A stretch of 22,072 nt of DNA from Eoetvoesia sp035555955 (GCF_035555955.1 NZ_DATMGA010000050.1:1-22072), one strand, 5' to 3'; counted from the first letter of the stretch, positions 1 through 6,814 are shown. The notes: generated by a model from the letters alone, not told the origin. Numbers and translations are program-made.

Positions 1-61
1 CACGCTCGACGCGTTCAATCAATACATCTCGGATTCCTAAGATAAAATCGACGGGGGACAT
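1..61 (-). CDS. Possible 5' end of an unidentified gene, cut by the left edge
   Basis: An open frame reads leftward off the window edge from an ATG at 61-59, with about 20 codons visible (MSPVDFILGIRDVLIERVER). An AAGGA stretch lies about 6 bases upstream of this ATG, a plausible ribosome binding site. A second in-frame ATG two codons earlier (67-65) sits too close to that site. The fragment is too short to assign to a family. It is divergent from the toxin-antitoxin pair on its right. It may be a real gene start, for example part of a mobile element, or chance. Confidence 0.3.
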   Translation of the reverse strand, partial: MSPVDFILGIRDVLIERVER

Positions 62-124
62 CGGCATTCCTTCCATTAAGCTCGTTCTTCGCAAAAACAA
101 GTTTAATGAATGTCGCTGTCCCCC
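53..124. repeat. Imperfect 18-bp inverted repeat pair
   Basis: The segment 53-70, read as its reverse complement, matches 107-124 at 15 of 18 positions. The outer 8 bases (GGGGGACA / TGTCCCCC) match perfectly. The arms are 36 bases apart and lie in an AT-richer stretch than the rest of the window. Such a pair could be a REP-like hairpin or the end of a small mobile element. No transposase is visible in the window, so this is only a structural observation. Confidence 0.5.
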
Positions 125-143
125 TTTAATGAGGAAGAGCCAA

Positions 144-184
144 GTAAAGCAATGCTTTACAATCGCAAAAAACCTTGGTACGCT
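144..184 (+). promoter_or_regulatory. Candidate chpSB promoter with palindromic operator
   Basis: A perfect 17-bp palindrome GTAAAGCAATGCTTTAC (144-160, one central base) overlaps a -35-like TTTACA at 156-161. After 17 bases comes a -10-like TACGCT at 179-184, 29 bases before the antitoxin start. An 8-bp palindrome CAACGTTG (199-206) follows just before the ATG. Antitoxins of the MazE/AbrB-fold type usually repress their own operon by binding such palindromes over the promoter, so this is the expected operator. Promoter and binding are inferred from sequence only. Confidence 0.5.
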
Positions 185-213
185 AGAAGCTGGTTTAACA
201 ACGTTGAACAATC

Positions 214-465
214 ATGGAAATCACTCTGCGCCGATACGGCAACAGCACCGTTGCAGTGCTACCCCCGGCACTCTTAAAAGAGCTGCACCTTGCGGTAGGC
301 CAATCCATGGCGGTTGACACAACTGCCGATGGAAAAATCATTATGTCCAAGAAACGCAAGTACACCCTCAGTGAGCTTGTGGCTCAGTGCGATACCAGCG
401 CTCCGCCCCCGGCTGATATCGAGCTATGGGACAACGCTAAGCCAGTGGGTGGGGAATCCTGGTGA
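214..465 (+). CDS. chpS: ChpS-like antitoxin (MazE / AbrB-fold family)
   Basis: This 83-residue protein is the antitoxin of a type II toxin-antitoxin pair. Family members neutralise a co-encoded MazF-like ribonuclease and bind the operon's operator. The N-terminal half (about residues 1-48) has the swapped-hairpin AbrB/MazE pattern, beginning MEITLRRYGNS and continuing through LPPALLKELHLAVGQ. The C-terminal part (YTLSELVAQCD near residue 50, then an acidic tail ending GGESW) resembles E. coli ChpS, which has the same length and a similar ending. In this family the tail threads into the toxin. The stop codon overlaps the GTG start of the toxin by 4 bases, implying translational coupling. No strong ribosome binding site precedes the ATG. 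The gene was recognised from memory of the ChpS sequence. Confidence 0.87.
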   Translation: MEITLRRYGNSTVAVLPPALLKELHLAVGQSMAVDTTADGKIIMSKKRKYTLSELVAQCDTSAPPPADIELWDNAKPVGGESW

Positions 466-806
466 AAAAAGCGTTCGACAAGGGAGACATCGTATTCGTC
501 ACACTGGATCCGATTTTAGGTCATGAACAATCTGGCTCTCGCCCAGCCTTGGTACTCAGTCCAAAAGTCTTCAATCAACTTGGTGACGTACTGGTCGCCC
601 CCATCACTCAGGGCGGAGATTTCTCCCGCTATGCCGGATTTGCGGTATCCCTAACTGGAACAGGATGCAAAACTCAGGGCGTAGCTCTTGTGAACAAAGT
701 TCGCATGCTCGACCTTTCGGCTAGAGGAGCAAGGGTCGTTGAACGAGCCCCCCAGGCGGTCATTGACGATGCGTTGATGCGCCTGGCATCGATTCTGGAG
801 ATTTGA
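462..806 (+). CDS. chpB: ChpB-like mRNA interferase toxin (MazF/PemK family)
   Basis: This 114-residue toxin belongs to the MazF/PemK endoribonucleases, which cut mRNA at short sites and halt growth when the antitoxin is lost. The fold markers are all present: KGDIVFVTLDP at the N terminus, GHEQSGSRPALVLS with the conserved arginine near residue 27, VLVAPITQGG with the conserved threonine near residue 50, and ALVNKVRMLDL near residue 78. The match to E. coli ChpB, including the phrases GHEQ, RPALVLS, APITQGG and RYAGF, is stronger than to MazF proper. The start is GTG at 462, inside the antitoxin stop (GTGA overlap), with GGGGA about 8 bases upstream. Full family length with no visible lesion suggests an active toxin; cleavage specificity cannot be read from the sequence. 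Confidence 0.9.
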   Translation: MKKAFDKGDIVFVTLDPILGHEQSGSRPALVLSPKVFNQLGDVLVAPITQGGDFSRYAGFAVSLTGTGCKTQGVALVNKVRMLDLSARGARVVERAPQAVIDDALMRLASILEI

Positions 807-896
807 CGGGCACAGGATCCGATTGAGCTGGATTGCGCAGACCTTTAACGTTCGATTCCTGCCCCCCCTTTGCTTAACGCCACACAGGCCCTTTTT

Positions 897-1095
897 ATGA
901 CCGCTACCTACGCACGTCAATGACCGTGTCAAGAAGCACCGCGATGCCTTGCGCAAAGCGGGCTTGCGTCCTGTGCAGCTCTGGGTACCCGATATGCGCC
1001 GCCCTGGTTTTGGTGCGGAGTGCCGACGGCAGAGCCTGTTGGTTTCCCAGGCGGATCAGCGCGAAGCTGGCCTGGTTTCTGGGCATTGCCAAGTA
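897..1095 (+). pseudogene. Frameshifted remnant of a DUF3018-type MazE antitoxin
   Basis: An ATG at 897 opens a frame reading MTATYAR that stops at a TGA at 921-923. In another frame the protein continues from position 919 as NDRVKKHRDALRKAGLRPVQ, LWVPD and RRPGFGAECRRQSLLVSQAD. That is the conserved body of the DUF3018 family, annotated as antitoxin MazE. A two-base deletion of a repeated GT near 917 would explain the break. Beyond about 1070 the family's acidic C-terminal helix is not recognisable and no partner toxin follows, although one frame stays open to 1179. The gene is therefore broken at both ends. It is unrelated in family to the intact ChpS upstream. Confidence 0.72.
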
Positions 1096-1308
1096 GCATC
1101 TATGCTTTGCGCCATCCCCGCATTGCCAATGCCGGTGGCAGGATTCCCCCGGCGCTGCCTGTGTCGTCGTGCTGATTAAATTATCCTGCTCTGCTCATTT
1201 TGCCCGTAACCGAGAATTCCTCGAAGCCTTGGACAAGAGTCGAACGAGTCCTTCTCGCGCTTGACCCATGGGATCATGGCTGAAAAAAAAGCAACGTAGC
1301 GCCAACCC
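1096..1308. other. Non-coding or degraded sequence
   Basis: Between the antitoxin remnant and the oxygenase gene I see no credible gene. Short open stretches exist on the plus strand, such as one ending near 1250 (REFLEALDKSRTSPSRA), but they lack a start signal and I recognise no family. No hairpin with a T-rich tail is obvious for the leftward oxygenase transcript, which ends at 1309. The stretch looks like decayed accessory DNA. Confidence 0.4.
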
Positions 1309-2343
1309 TTAAACCTTCAGGCTTTCCATCGTCTGCAGATTAAGGCGCGAGATGATTCGGCGCGCCCGATTGGCGCCGACGTCGACGTGAATGTCCACGC
1401 CAGGCGGATTGTCGAAGCGCAGCATGTTCTGGTATTGCGCCTCGATAATCACCTTGTCTTCGGCAAAGGTGTTCTTGGTCTGCTCGTAGACGGTGGGGAA
1501 GTTGTCGTCGCAGTCGGGATGCGAGTTCGAAGCTATGGTCCAGAAATAATGCGAGGTGGTTTCGGTTTCGGGGGTAATGCCGTGGAATCCGCGCATATGG
1601 AAGCCGCCGCGCTCGGGGGCGGCCAGGTCTTCGGCGCCGGCGTCGGTGGCGCCGGTCCAGATGGCCAGATACGAGAGGTTGAACTCGATTTCCTGCCAGC
1701 GGTCGATCAGGCCTTTATAGGGCCAGGCGGCCGTATATGTAGGAGGGGGCGTTGAGTCTTTCATCCAGCGTACGACGCGCACGGTGTCGCCGTCGCCTTC
1801 CACACGGGTGGGAGCATTCATGTGCAGCTTGGCGTTGCCGCCTATGGTTTTCAGGTGCACGTAGCCCAGATGGCTAAGGTCCAGCAGATTGTCGTGGATG
1901 AGCTGATAGGGGGCTTCGTAGTGGAACAGTCCGCCCTTGAACTGGTACTTGGGGTTGTCGTGCACGGCGTATTCGGGCGGTTCACAGGCGGGGGCCGTAT
2001 CGTCGGCCTGGCCCATCCAGATCCAGACGATCTGGTTACGCTCCTTGACGGTATAGGGTTTTACGAAAGCCTTGACCGGTACTTTTTCCTGGCCGGGGAT
2101 TTCCAGGCATTTGCCGTCGGCGCCGAACAGCAGGCCGTGGTAGCCGCAGCGGATGCCGGCGTCTTCCAGCGTGCCGTAGGACAAGGGCAATTGGCGGTGG
2201 CAGCATCGGTCTTCCAGCGCGGCAACTTCGCCGGAAGGTGTGCGGAACAGCACCACGGGCTCGCCCAGCAGCGTGCGGGCGACGGGTTTGTCCTGAAGCT
2301 CGCTGGACAGGGCGGCGACGTACCATTGGTTGCGTGGAAACAT
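1309..2343 (-). CDS. Rieske [2Fe-2S] aromatic oxygenase, vanillate O-demethylase type
   Basis: This 344-residue protein is the terminal oxygenase of a two-part Rieske system, likely acting by demethylating or hydroxylating an aromatic or related compound in the cytoplasm. The Rieske cluster ligands are visible as C47/H49 and C66/H69 (RCCHRQLPLSYG and RCGYHG). The catalytic iron site follows as D155-LSH158-LGYVH163, and NTFAEDKVIIEAQ near the C terminus is typical of the VanA/PobA-like branch. Length and the N-terminal NQWYVAA also fit this branch. GAGGAG lies about 6 bases before the ATG. A reductase (VanB-like) is needed for turnover but is absent from the window. The divergent LysR gene probably regulates it. 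The substrate cannot be told from the sequence. Confidence 0.88.
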   Translation of the reverse strand: MFPRNQWYVAALSSELQDKPVARTLLGEPVVLFRTPSGEVAALEDRCCHRQLPLSYGTLEDAGIRCGYHGLLFGADGKCLEIPGQEKVPVKAFVKPYTVKERNQIVWIWMGQADDTAPACEPPEYAVHDNPKYQFKGGLFHYEAPYQLIHDNLLDLSHLGYVHLKTIGGNAKLHMNAPTRVEGDGDTVRVVRWMKDSTPPPTYTAAWPYKGLIDRWQEIEFNLSYLAIWTGATDAGAEDLAAPERGGFHMRGFHGITPETETTSHYFWTIASNSHPDCDDNFPTVYEQTKNTFAEDKVIIEAQYQNMLRFDNPPGVDIHVDVGANRARRIISRLNLQTMESLKV

Positions 2344-2363
2344 GATGGGCTCCTCGATATAGC

Positions 2364-2375
2364 GATAGCGCTATC
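2364..2375. promoter_or_regulatory. 12-bp perfect palindrome upstream of the oxygenase gene
   Basis: GATAGCGCTATC is a perfect palindrome lying 20 bases upstream of the oxygenase start. Its position would suit an operator overlapping or downstream of the promoter. The protein that binds it is unknown; the adjacent LysR regulator or another repressor is possible. Confidence 0.4.
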
Positions 2376-2390
2376 CTAGGCGTTCAGATA

Positions 2391-2416
2391 TATTAGTCAA
2401 TTAGATAAATCTAATA
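2391..2416. promoter_or_regulatory. Candidate LysR-type binding site
   Basis: ATTAGATAAATCTAAT (2400-2415) has 7-base arms around two bases and contains the T-N11-A pattern of LysR boxes. It is nested within a further pair, TATTAG (2391-2396) and CTAATA (2411-2416). It sits in the 88-base divergent gap, 16 bases before the regulator's own start, as expected for autoregulation combined with control of the divergent oxygenase gene. This is inferred from pattern and position only. Confidence 0.5.
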
Positions 2417-2431
2417 GTCTGTATTCAAATT

Positions 2432-3373
2432 ATGGATTTAAAAGATCTGAAGGATCTCGACTTCAAGCTGCTGGCCGTGTTCGATGCGGTGTTCGAGACG
2501 CAAAGCGTGACGCTGGCCGGCAAGCAGATAGGTCTTAGCCAGCCCGCCATGAGCTATTCGCTGACCCGGCTGCGCGCCGTGTTTGGCGACCCGTTGTTCA
2601 TCCGGGTTGACAACGCCATGCAACCCACTCCGCGCGCCGTGGCGTTGATGCCCTCGGTCAGGCGCATCATGCAGGTATTGCAGGGGGAGTTGCTGGGCGG
2701 GCAGGGTTTTGATCCCTCAACGTCGGTTCGCCGGTTCGAGCTTTGCATGTCCGATATCGGCGAGCTGTATTTCCTGCCTGGCCTGGCCCGCGGCGTGTGG
2801 GAGCAAGGCCCGGGCTGTACCTTGCGCACGCGCTCCCTGCCCATCGACGAACTGATAAAGGCCATGGAGGAGGGCGGGGTCGATCTGGCCGTCGGCTATT
2901 ACCCCGATCTGCACAAGGCGGGGTTTTACCAGCAGTTGTTGTTTGAAAGCGTCTTCGTGTGCATTGCCAGCAGCAATAACCGGCATTTGCGCAAAGGGCT
3001 GTCGCTGCAGGTATACCAGAGCGCGCCGCATGTGGTGGTGGCCTATGAGGGGCGCAGCCAGGAGATCATCGACCATCATTTGCGGCAAATGAAAATCGAA
3101 CGCCGCGTCATGCTGACCGTACCGCACTTTTTAAGCCTGGCCGAAATCGTTCCGCAAACCGAGGTCGTCGCCACCGTACCGCGCGAGGTAGCCCAGCAGC
3201 TGGCCAAATCGGGAACCATCCGCATCCACGAGCTGCCGGTTGCCGCGCCGACCTTTCCGCTGATGCAGTTCTGGCACAAGCGCAGCCATGCAGACCCGGC
3301 CAGCCAATGGCTACGCTCCATCGTGCGGGCGGAGTTCCAGCATGGGGCGGCCGCCCGGCGGACTTCCCGATAG
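2432..3373 (+). CDS. LysR-family transcriptional regulator (NahR/NodD-like branch)
   Basis: This 313-residue protein has the standard LysR layout. A winged helix-turn-helix spans residues about 8-66 (LLAVFDAVFETQSVTLAGKQ, then LSQPAMSYSLTRLRAVFGDP and LFIR). A periplasmic-binding-protein-like effector domain spans about residues 95-300. The phrases DLKDLDFKLLAVFD and GDPLFIR, and the effector domain style, resemble the NahR/NodD/LinR group that senses aromatic compounds. It is transcribed away from the Rieske oxygenase gene, sharing an 88-base gap with palindromes, and is followed in the same direction by a symporter gene. It most likely activates the oxygenase gene in response to its substrate or an intermediate. 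There is no clear ribosome binding site before the ATG. Confidence 0.9.
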   Translation: MDLKDLKDLDFKLLAVFDAVFETQSVTLAGKQIGLSQPAMSYSLTRLRAVFGDPLFIRVDNAMQPTPRAVALMPSVRRIMQVLQGELLGGQGFDPSTSVRRFELCMSDIGELYFLPGLARGVWEQGPGCTLRTRSLPIDELIKAMEEGGVDLAVGYYPDLHKAGFYQQLLFESVFVCIASSNNRHLRKGLSLQVYQSAPHVVVAYEGRSQEIIDHHLRQMKIERRVMLTVPHFLSLAEIVPQTEVVATVPREVAQQLAKSGTIRIHELPVAAPTFPLMQFWHKRSHADPASQWLRSIVRAEFQHGAAARRTSR

Positions 3374-3494
3374 AACGCGGGCAGGTCGAACCAGTTCTTT
3401 GTCGCGGGCGGCTGGTCGTTTGGCATGAAAGGCGGCTCTTCGAGCCTGCCTTCATTTGGCCGAAGGCGGTCGGGTGGCATGGCCCAGTACAAAT

Positions 3495-3582
3495 TGTATC
3501 CTGATTCATACACAAAGACACATGTGGATTCAATATTGATTTCGCGCTTGCTGTAGAATCGCGTCCGCCCCGCTTGGGCGGC
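3495..3582 (+). promoter_or_regulatory. Candidate control region of the symporter gene
   Basis: The 289-base gap between the LysR and symporter genes holds an inverted repeat TGTAT-N8-ATACA (3495-3512), a -10-like TAGAAT (3554-3559) without a good -35, and a short hairpin CCGCCC-CGCTT-GGGCGG (3565-3581) that would lie in the mRNA leader. The inverted repeat could bind a dimeric regulator. All are weak single-site predictions. Confidence 0.3.
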
Positions 3583-3662
3583 CATGCCGAATAGCGGGTC
3601 GGTGCGGGCGATGGGAAATCAGCGCAGCGCAAATCGCCGCCCCTCCTCATATCGAGAATCCC

Positions 3663-5036
3663 ATGTCTCAAACCCATACTGCATTCACGCCGGCCGCCAG
3701 TTCTGCGCGGGCTCCAGCCAATTCGCGCCTGCGCGTCATTCTTGCCAGTCTTATCGGCACCACCATCGAGTTCTACGATTTCTACGTCTATGCGACGGCC
3801 GCCGTGCTGGTTTTTCCGCATCTTTTCTTTCCCACCGGCAACGATACGACGGCGCTGCTCTCGTCGTTCGCGGTCTTTGGCGCAGCCATGGTTGCCCGTC
3901 CGCTCGGGGCGGTGTTTTTCGGGCACATGGGAGACAAGGTGGGGCGCAAGGCGACGCTGGTTGCGGCGCTGCTGACCATGGGGATAGCCACCTTCCTCAT
4001 CGGCCTGCTGCCCACCTACCACAGCATAGGCTGGTTCGCGCCGCTGCTGCTGGTGCTTCTGCGCCTGGCCCAGGGGTTTGCGTTGGGAGGGGAATGGTCG
4101 GGCGCCGCCCTGGTGGCCACCGAAAACGCGCCCAAGGACAAGCGGGCGCTGTATGGCACGTTTCCGCAGCTTGGGGCGCCCATAGGCTTCATTATTGCAA
4201 ACGGACTGTTTCTTATCGTGGCGGCAATACTGCCCTCCGGCGATCCCTCGCGGCCATCCGACGCGTTTCTGGACTGGGGCTGGAGAATTCCTTTCCTGTT
4301 CTCTTCGGTCATGGTGATCGTGGGGCTGTGGGTGCGGCTTCATCTGGTGGAAAGCTCCGCCTTCTCCAAGGCGGTATCCACGGGAACGGTGGTCAAGCTG
4401 CCGCTGGGCGAGGTGCTGCAGAAATATCCGCGCCAGTTGGTGCTTGGCACGTTCTACATGCTGGCGACCTATGTGCTTTTCTATCTCATGACGACCTATT
4501 CCCTGAGCTATGGGCGGGCTCCGGTCAATCCCGCCGGTGGGCAGTTGCCGGGCCTGGGGTACAGCTATAACACCTTTGTGTTCATGTTGATCGTGGGTGT
4601 GCTGTTCTTCGGGTTGTTTACCCTGCTCTCGGGTCCCTGGGCCGACAGATTCGGCCGCCGTAAAACGCTGATCGCCGTCACCATCGCGATCATCGTATTC
4701 GGGCTTTCGTGGGTGCCGTTGCTGAACGCCGGATTCCCCGGCGCCATGGCCTGGCTGATCATCGGCTTCAGCCTCATGGGAACCACGTTCGGCCCAATGG
4801 GAGCCTTGCTGCCGGAGTTGTTTCCCACCCATGTCCGGTATACGGGCTCGGGAATTTCCTACAACGTGTCGTCGATCCTGGGCGCCGCGGTGGCTCCGTT
4901 CATTGCTGTCTGGTTATGGGGCATGGCCGACGGCAGCCCCTTCCTCGTGGGCGTCTATCTGGCCGTCATGGGTGTGCTGACCCTGATTGCGCTGCTGCTG
5001 GGCAAGGAAACCAGGCACGTCGATATCGAGGCCTGA
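3663..5036 (+). CDS. MFS transporter, metabolite:H+ symporter (MHS) family
   Basis: This 457-residue inner-membrane protein belongs to the MHS branch of the major facilitator superfamily (relatives: ShiA, KgtP, ProP), which imports organic acids or osmolytes with protons. The opening IGTTIEFYDFYVYATAA is the family signature in helix 1. The MFS loop 2-3 motif is GHMGDKVGRK (residues 87-96), RLAQGFALGGEWSGA lies at 134-148, and the repeat motif in loop 8-9 is WADRFGRRKTL near residue 325. About twelve hydrophobic segments can be counted, so it looks full length. It follows the LysR gene and may supply the oxygenase substrate, but the 289-base gap suggests its own promoter. The substrate is unknown. 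Confidence 0.88.
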   Translation: MSQTHTAFTPAASSARAPANSRLRVILASLIGTTIEFYDFYVYATAAVLVFPHLFFPTGNDTTALLSSFAVFGAAMVARPLGAVFFGHMGDKVGRKATLVAALLTMGIATFLIGLLPTYHSIGWFAPLLLVLLRLAQGFALGGEWSGAALVATENAPKDKRALYGTFPQLGAPIGFIIANGLFLIVAAILPSGDPSRPSDAFLDWGWRIPFLFSSVMVIVGLWVRLHLVESSAFSKAVSTGTVVKLPLGEVLQKYPRQLVLGTFYMLATYVLFYLMTTYSLSYGRAPVNPAGGQLPGLGYSYNTFVFMLIVGVLFFGLFTLLSGPWADRFGRRKTLIAVTIAIIVFGLSWVPLLNAGFPGAMAWLIIGFSLMGTTFGPMGALLPELFPTHVRYTGSGISYNVSSILGAAVAPFIAVWLWGMADGSPFLVGVYLAVMGVLTLIALLLGKETRHVDIEA

Positions 5037-5132
5037 GGCCGCGCCCAACGTTGACGATAGCGGCGCGTCGGGCGGCGGCCTGCCCTGGCGCGCCTGGGCG
5101 TGCGCAAGCGCCACAGCGGCCGCGGTCCTGGC

Positions 5133-5330
5133 TCAGATTTCCGTATCGTCGTTTTCCTGTTCGTCGTCCGCGAATATTTCGCGCGGTGTGCGCGGCCGGT
5201 CTTCGTGCTTCGAGAATTTTTCGAATTCAGCCTGGGCGCTGGAGGCAGCCTCGTCCAGATGCGACAGGTAGAACCTGCTCATCCGGCGCTGGTTGGTTTG
5301 GCGGGCGTGCAGATTCAGAAGCAGTTTCAT
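5133..5330 (-). CDS. Small acidic protein of unknown function
   Basis: This 65-residue frame follows gph on the minus strand with a 49-base gap, so it is probably the last gene of the ubiG-gph unit. It begins MKLLLNLHARQTNQRRMSRF and ends in a very acidic tail (DDEQENDDTEI). The middle (YLSHLDEAASSAQAEFEKFS) looks helical. There is no signal peptide or membrane segment. The frame stays open upstream into gph, but the ATG at 5330 is preferred because the residues before it read as gph antisense noise. The ribosome binding site is poor. I do not recognise a family. Its charged, non-random composition makes it more likely real than a shadow. Confidence 0.6.
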   Translation of the reverse strand: MKLLLNLHARQTNQRRMSRFYLSHLDEAASSAQAEFEKFSKHEDRPRTPREIFADDEQENDDTEI

Positions 5331-5379
5331 GGGCGTTCGACATGGCAATGGATGCTTTACCGTACCACATATCGCCGCC

Positions 5380-6066
5380 CTAGGCCTGTGCGCAGCCCGC
5401 CGGCAATAGTTGCTGCACCAGCTGCCAGATATCGCCCGGCGTGCGCGCAATGGCGTCGGCTTGCCAGCCTTCGACCTCGCTCAGCCCGCAATAGCCATAG
5501 GCCGCAGCTATGGTGGGCATGCCGGCCGCCTTGCCGGCCACGATGTCCCGCTCGTCGTCGCCCACGTAGATACACTGTTCGGGCGCGAAGCCGGCTTTTT
5601 CAGCGGCATAAAGCAGGGGGGCGGGATGCGGCTTGGGGTGGCTGGCGGTATCGCCGCCCACCGTGACCGCGCAATCGTCGGCCAGGCCCAGGTGCTCGAC
5701 GAGGGGCAGGGCCAGGTGTTCGACCTTGTTGGTGACGATGCCCCATTTGTAGCCGTGCCGCGCCAGCGTGCCCAGCAGTTGCTCCACCCCAGGGAACAGC
5801 ACTGTCAGCGAGGTCATGTCCTGCTGGTAATCGTCCAGGAACTGCCGGCGCAACGTGTCGTATTCGGGGTGGTCCGGATCGATGTCCAGACTGGCCTTGA
5901 GCAGCCCGCGCGCGCCGTGCGAGGCCAGGGGGCGCAGGGCCTCGTAGGGCAGGGGCGCCAGCCCCTTGCGGGCGCGCGCCTTGTTGGCGGCGGCGGCCAG
6001 GTCGGGGGCGGTATCGGCCAGCGTGCCGTCGAAATCGAAAAGTACCAGTTTATGCATGATGCGCAT
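5380..6066 (-). CDS. gph: Phosphoglycolate phosphatase (HAD family)
   Basis: This 228-residue HAD-superfamily hydrolase removes phosphate from 2-phosphoglycolate, a product of DNA repair and oxygenase side reactions. Motif I is FDFDGTLADT with the nucleophile D11 and D13. The helical cap follows at about residues 17-85. Motif II is T112-N113-K114, motif III is around K145 (SHPKPHP), and motif IV is GDDERD at 169-174. Its start overlaps the ubiG stop by one base (TGATG), so the two are co-transcribed and probably coupled. An alternative start is the ATG at codon 4 (6057). Pairing of gph directly after ubiG is common in beta- and gammaproteobacteria. Related phosphatases act on other small phosphate esters, so strict substrate identity is inferred from context. 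Confidence 0.9.
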   Translation of the reverse strand: MRIMHKLVLFDFDGTLADTAPDLAAAANKARARKGLAPLPYEALRPLASHGARGLLKASLDIDPDHPEYDTLRRQFLDDYQQDMTSLTVLFPGVEQLLGTLARHGYKWGIVTNKVEHLALPLVEHLGLADDCAVTVGGDTASHPKPHPAPLLYAAEKAGFAPEQCIYVGDDERDIVAGKAAGMPTIAAAYGYCGLSEVEGWQADAIARTPGDIWQLVQQLLPAGCAQA

Positions 6067-6794
6067 CAGGCTTCGCGCTGGGTGGCGACCAGGTAGTTGA
6101 CCGAGGTGTCGCGGGACAGCTTGTAGGTGTCGGTGATGGGGTTGTATTCCATGCCGCCCAGGTCGGCCACCTGCAGTCCGGCGCGGCGCGCCGAGGTGGC
6201 CAGTTCGCTGGGTTTGATGAAATGCTCGTAGCTGTGCGTGCCGCGCGGCAGCAGGCGCAGCAGGTATTCGGCGCCGATGATGGCGAACAGGAAGGACTTG
6301 GGATTGCGGTTGAGGGTGGAAAAAAACACCCAGCCGCCCGGCCTGGCCAACTGGCTGCAGGCCTGGATGATGGAGGCGGGATCGGGCACGTGCTCGAGCA
6401 TTTCCATGCAGGTTACGACGTCGAACTGCCCGGCCTGCTCGGCGGCGAGCTGTTCGGCGCTGACTGTGCGGTAATCCACTTTTACGCCCGATTCCAGCCC
6501 GTGCAGCTTGGCGATTTTCAGCGATTTTTCGGCCAGATCGATGCCGGTGACGGTGGCACCGGCGCGCGCCATGCTTTCAGACAGTATCCCGCCGCCGCAG
6601 CCGACGTCGACGACCCGCTTGCCGGCCAGCGGCCCCGTGTGCTGTTGTATCCAGTTCAGTCGAAGGGGGTTGATGGCGTGCAGCGGCTTGAACTCGCTTT
6701 CGGGGTCCCACCAGCGGGAAGCCAGGGCGCTGAATTTGTCGAGTTCGGCCTGGTCGACGTTGCCGGAGGAAGCGGGGGATGTAGTTGCGGTCAT
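6066..6794 (-). CDS. ubiG: Ubiquinone biosynthesis O-methyltransferase UbiG
   Basis: This 242-residue class I SAM methyltransferase carries out both O-methylations of the ubiquinone ring. The SAM site is VVDVGCGGGILSESMA at about residues 61-76, with the acidic GIDLAEKS at 84-91 and CMEMLEHVPDP at 129-139. The N-terminal ALASRWWDPESEFKPLHAIN and the later FFSTLNRNPKSFLFAIIGAE and GTHSYEHFIKPSEL are diagnostic of UbiG. The length equals the family norm. The gene lies 20 bases downstream of a strong hairpin that ends ompA transcription, leaving almost no room for its own promoter. It is followed by gph with a one-base overlap. The ribosome binding site is weak. Confidence 0.96.
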   Translation of the reverse strand: MTATTSPASSGNVDQAELDKFSALASRWWDPESEFKPLHAINPLRLNWIQQHTGPLAGKRVVDVGCGGGILSESMARAGATVTGIDLAEKSLKIAKLHGLESGVKVDYRTVSAEQLAAEQAGQFDVVTCMEMLEHVPDPASIIQACSQLARPGGWVFFSTLNRNPKSFLFAIIGAEYLLRLLPRGTHSYEHFIKPSELATSARRAGLQVADLGGMEYNPITDTYKLSRDTSVNYLVATQREA

Positions 6795-6814
6795 GGTGGG
6801 CCTGCTGAATGAAC

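Noticed and set aside
80..92. CRISPR array, tRNA or rRNA genes anywhere in the window
   Set aside because: I looked for regularly spaced repeats, tRNA TPsiC-like GTTCGAATC blocks and rRNA consensus and found none; the coordinates given are nominal.
3301..3426. Minus-strand frame starting MPNDQPPATKNWFDLPAFYR downstream of the LysR gene
   Set aside because: It looks gene-like for about 25 residues, but it then runs antisense into the certain LysR coding end and has no recognisable family. It may be a chance frame or a small gene relic.
3108..4832. 574-residue antisense frame across the LysR and MFS genes
   Set aside because: Low-complexity Gln/His/Arg/Gly-rich shadow of confidently identified genes.
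5037..5132. Possible bidirectional terminator between the MFS gene and the small acidic protein gene
   Set aside because: The convergent gap is GC-rich with only 4-5 bp imperfect stems and no T-tract; no terminator can be supported.
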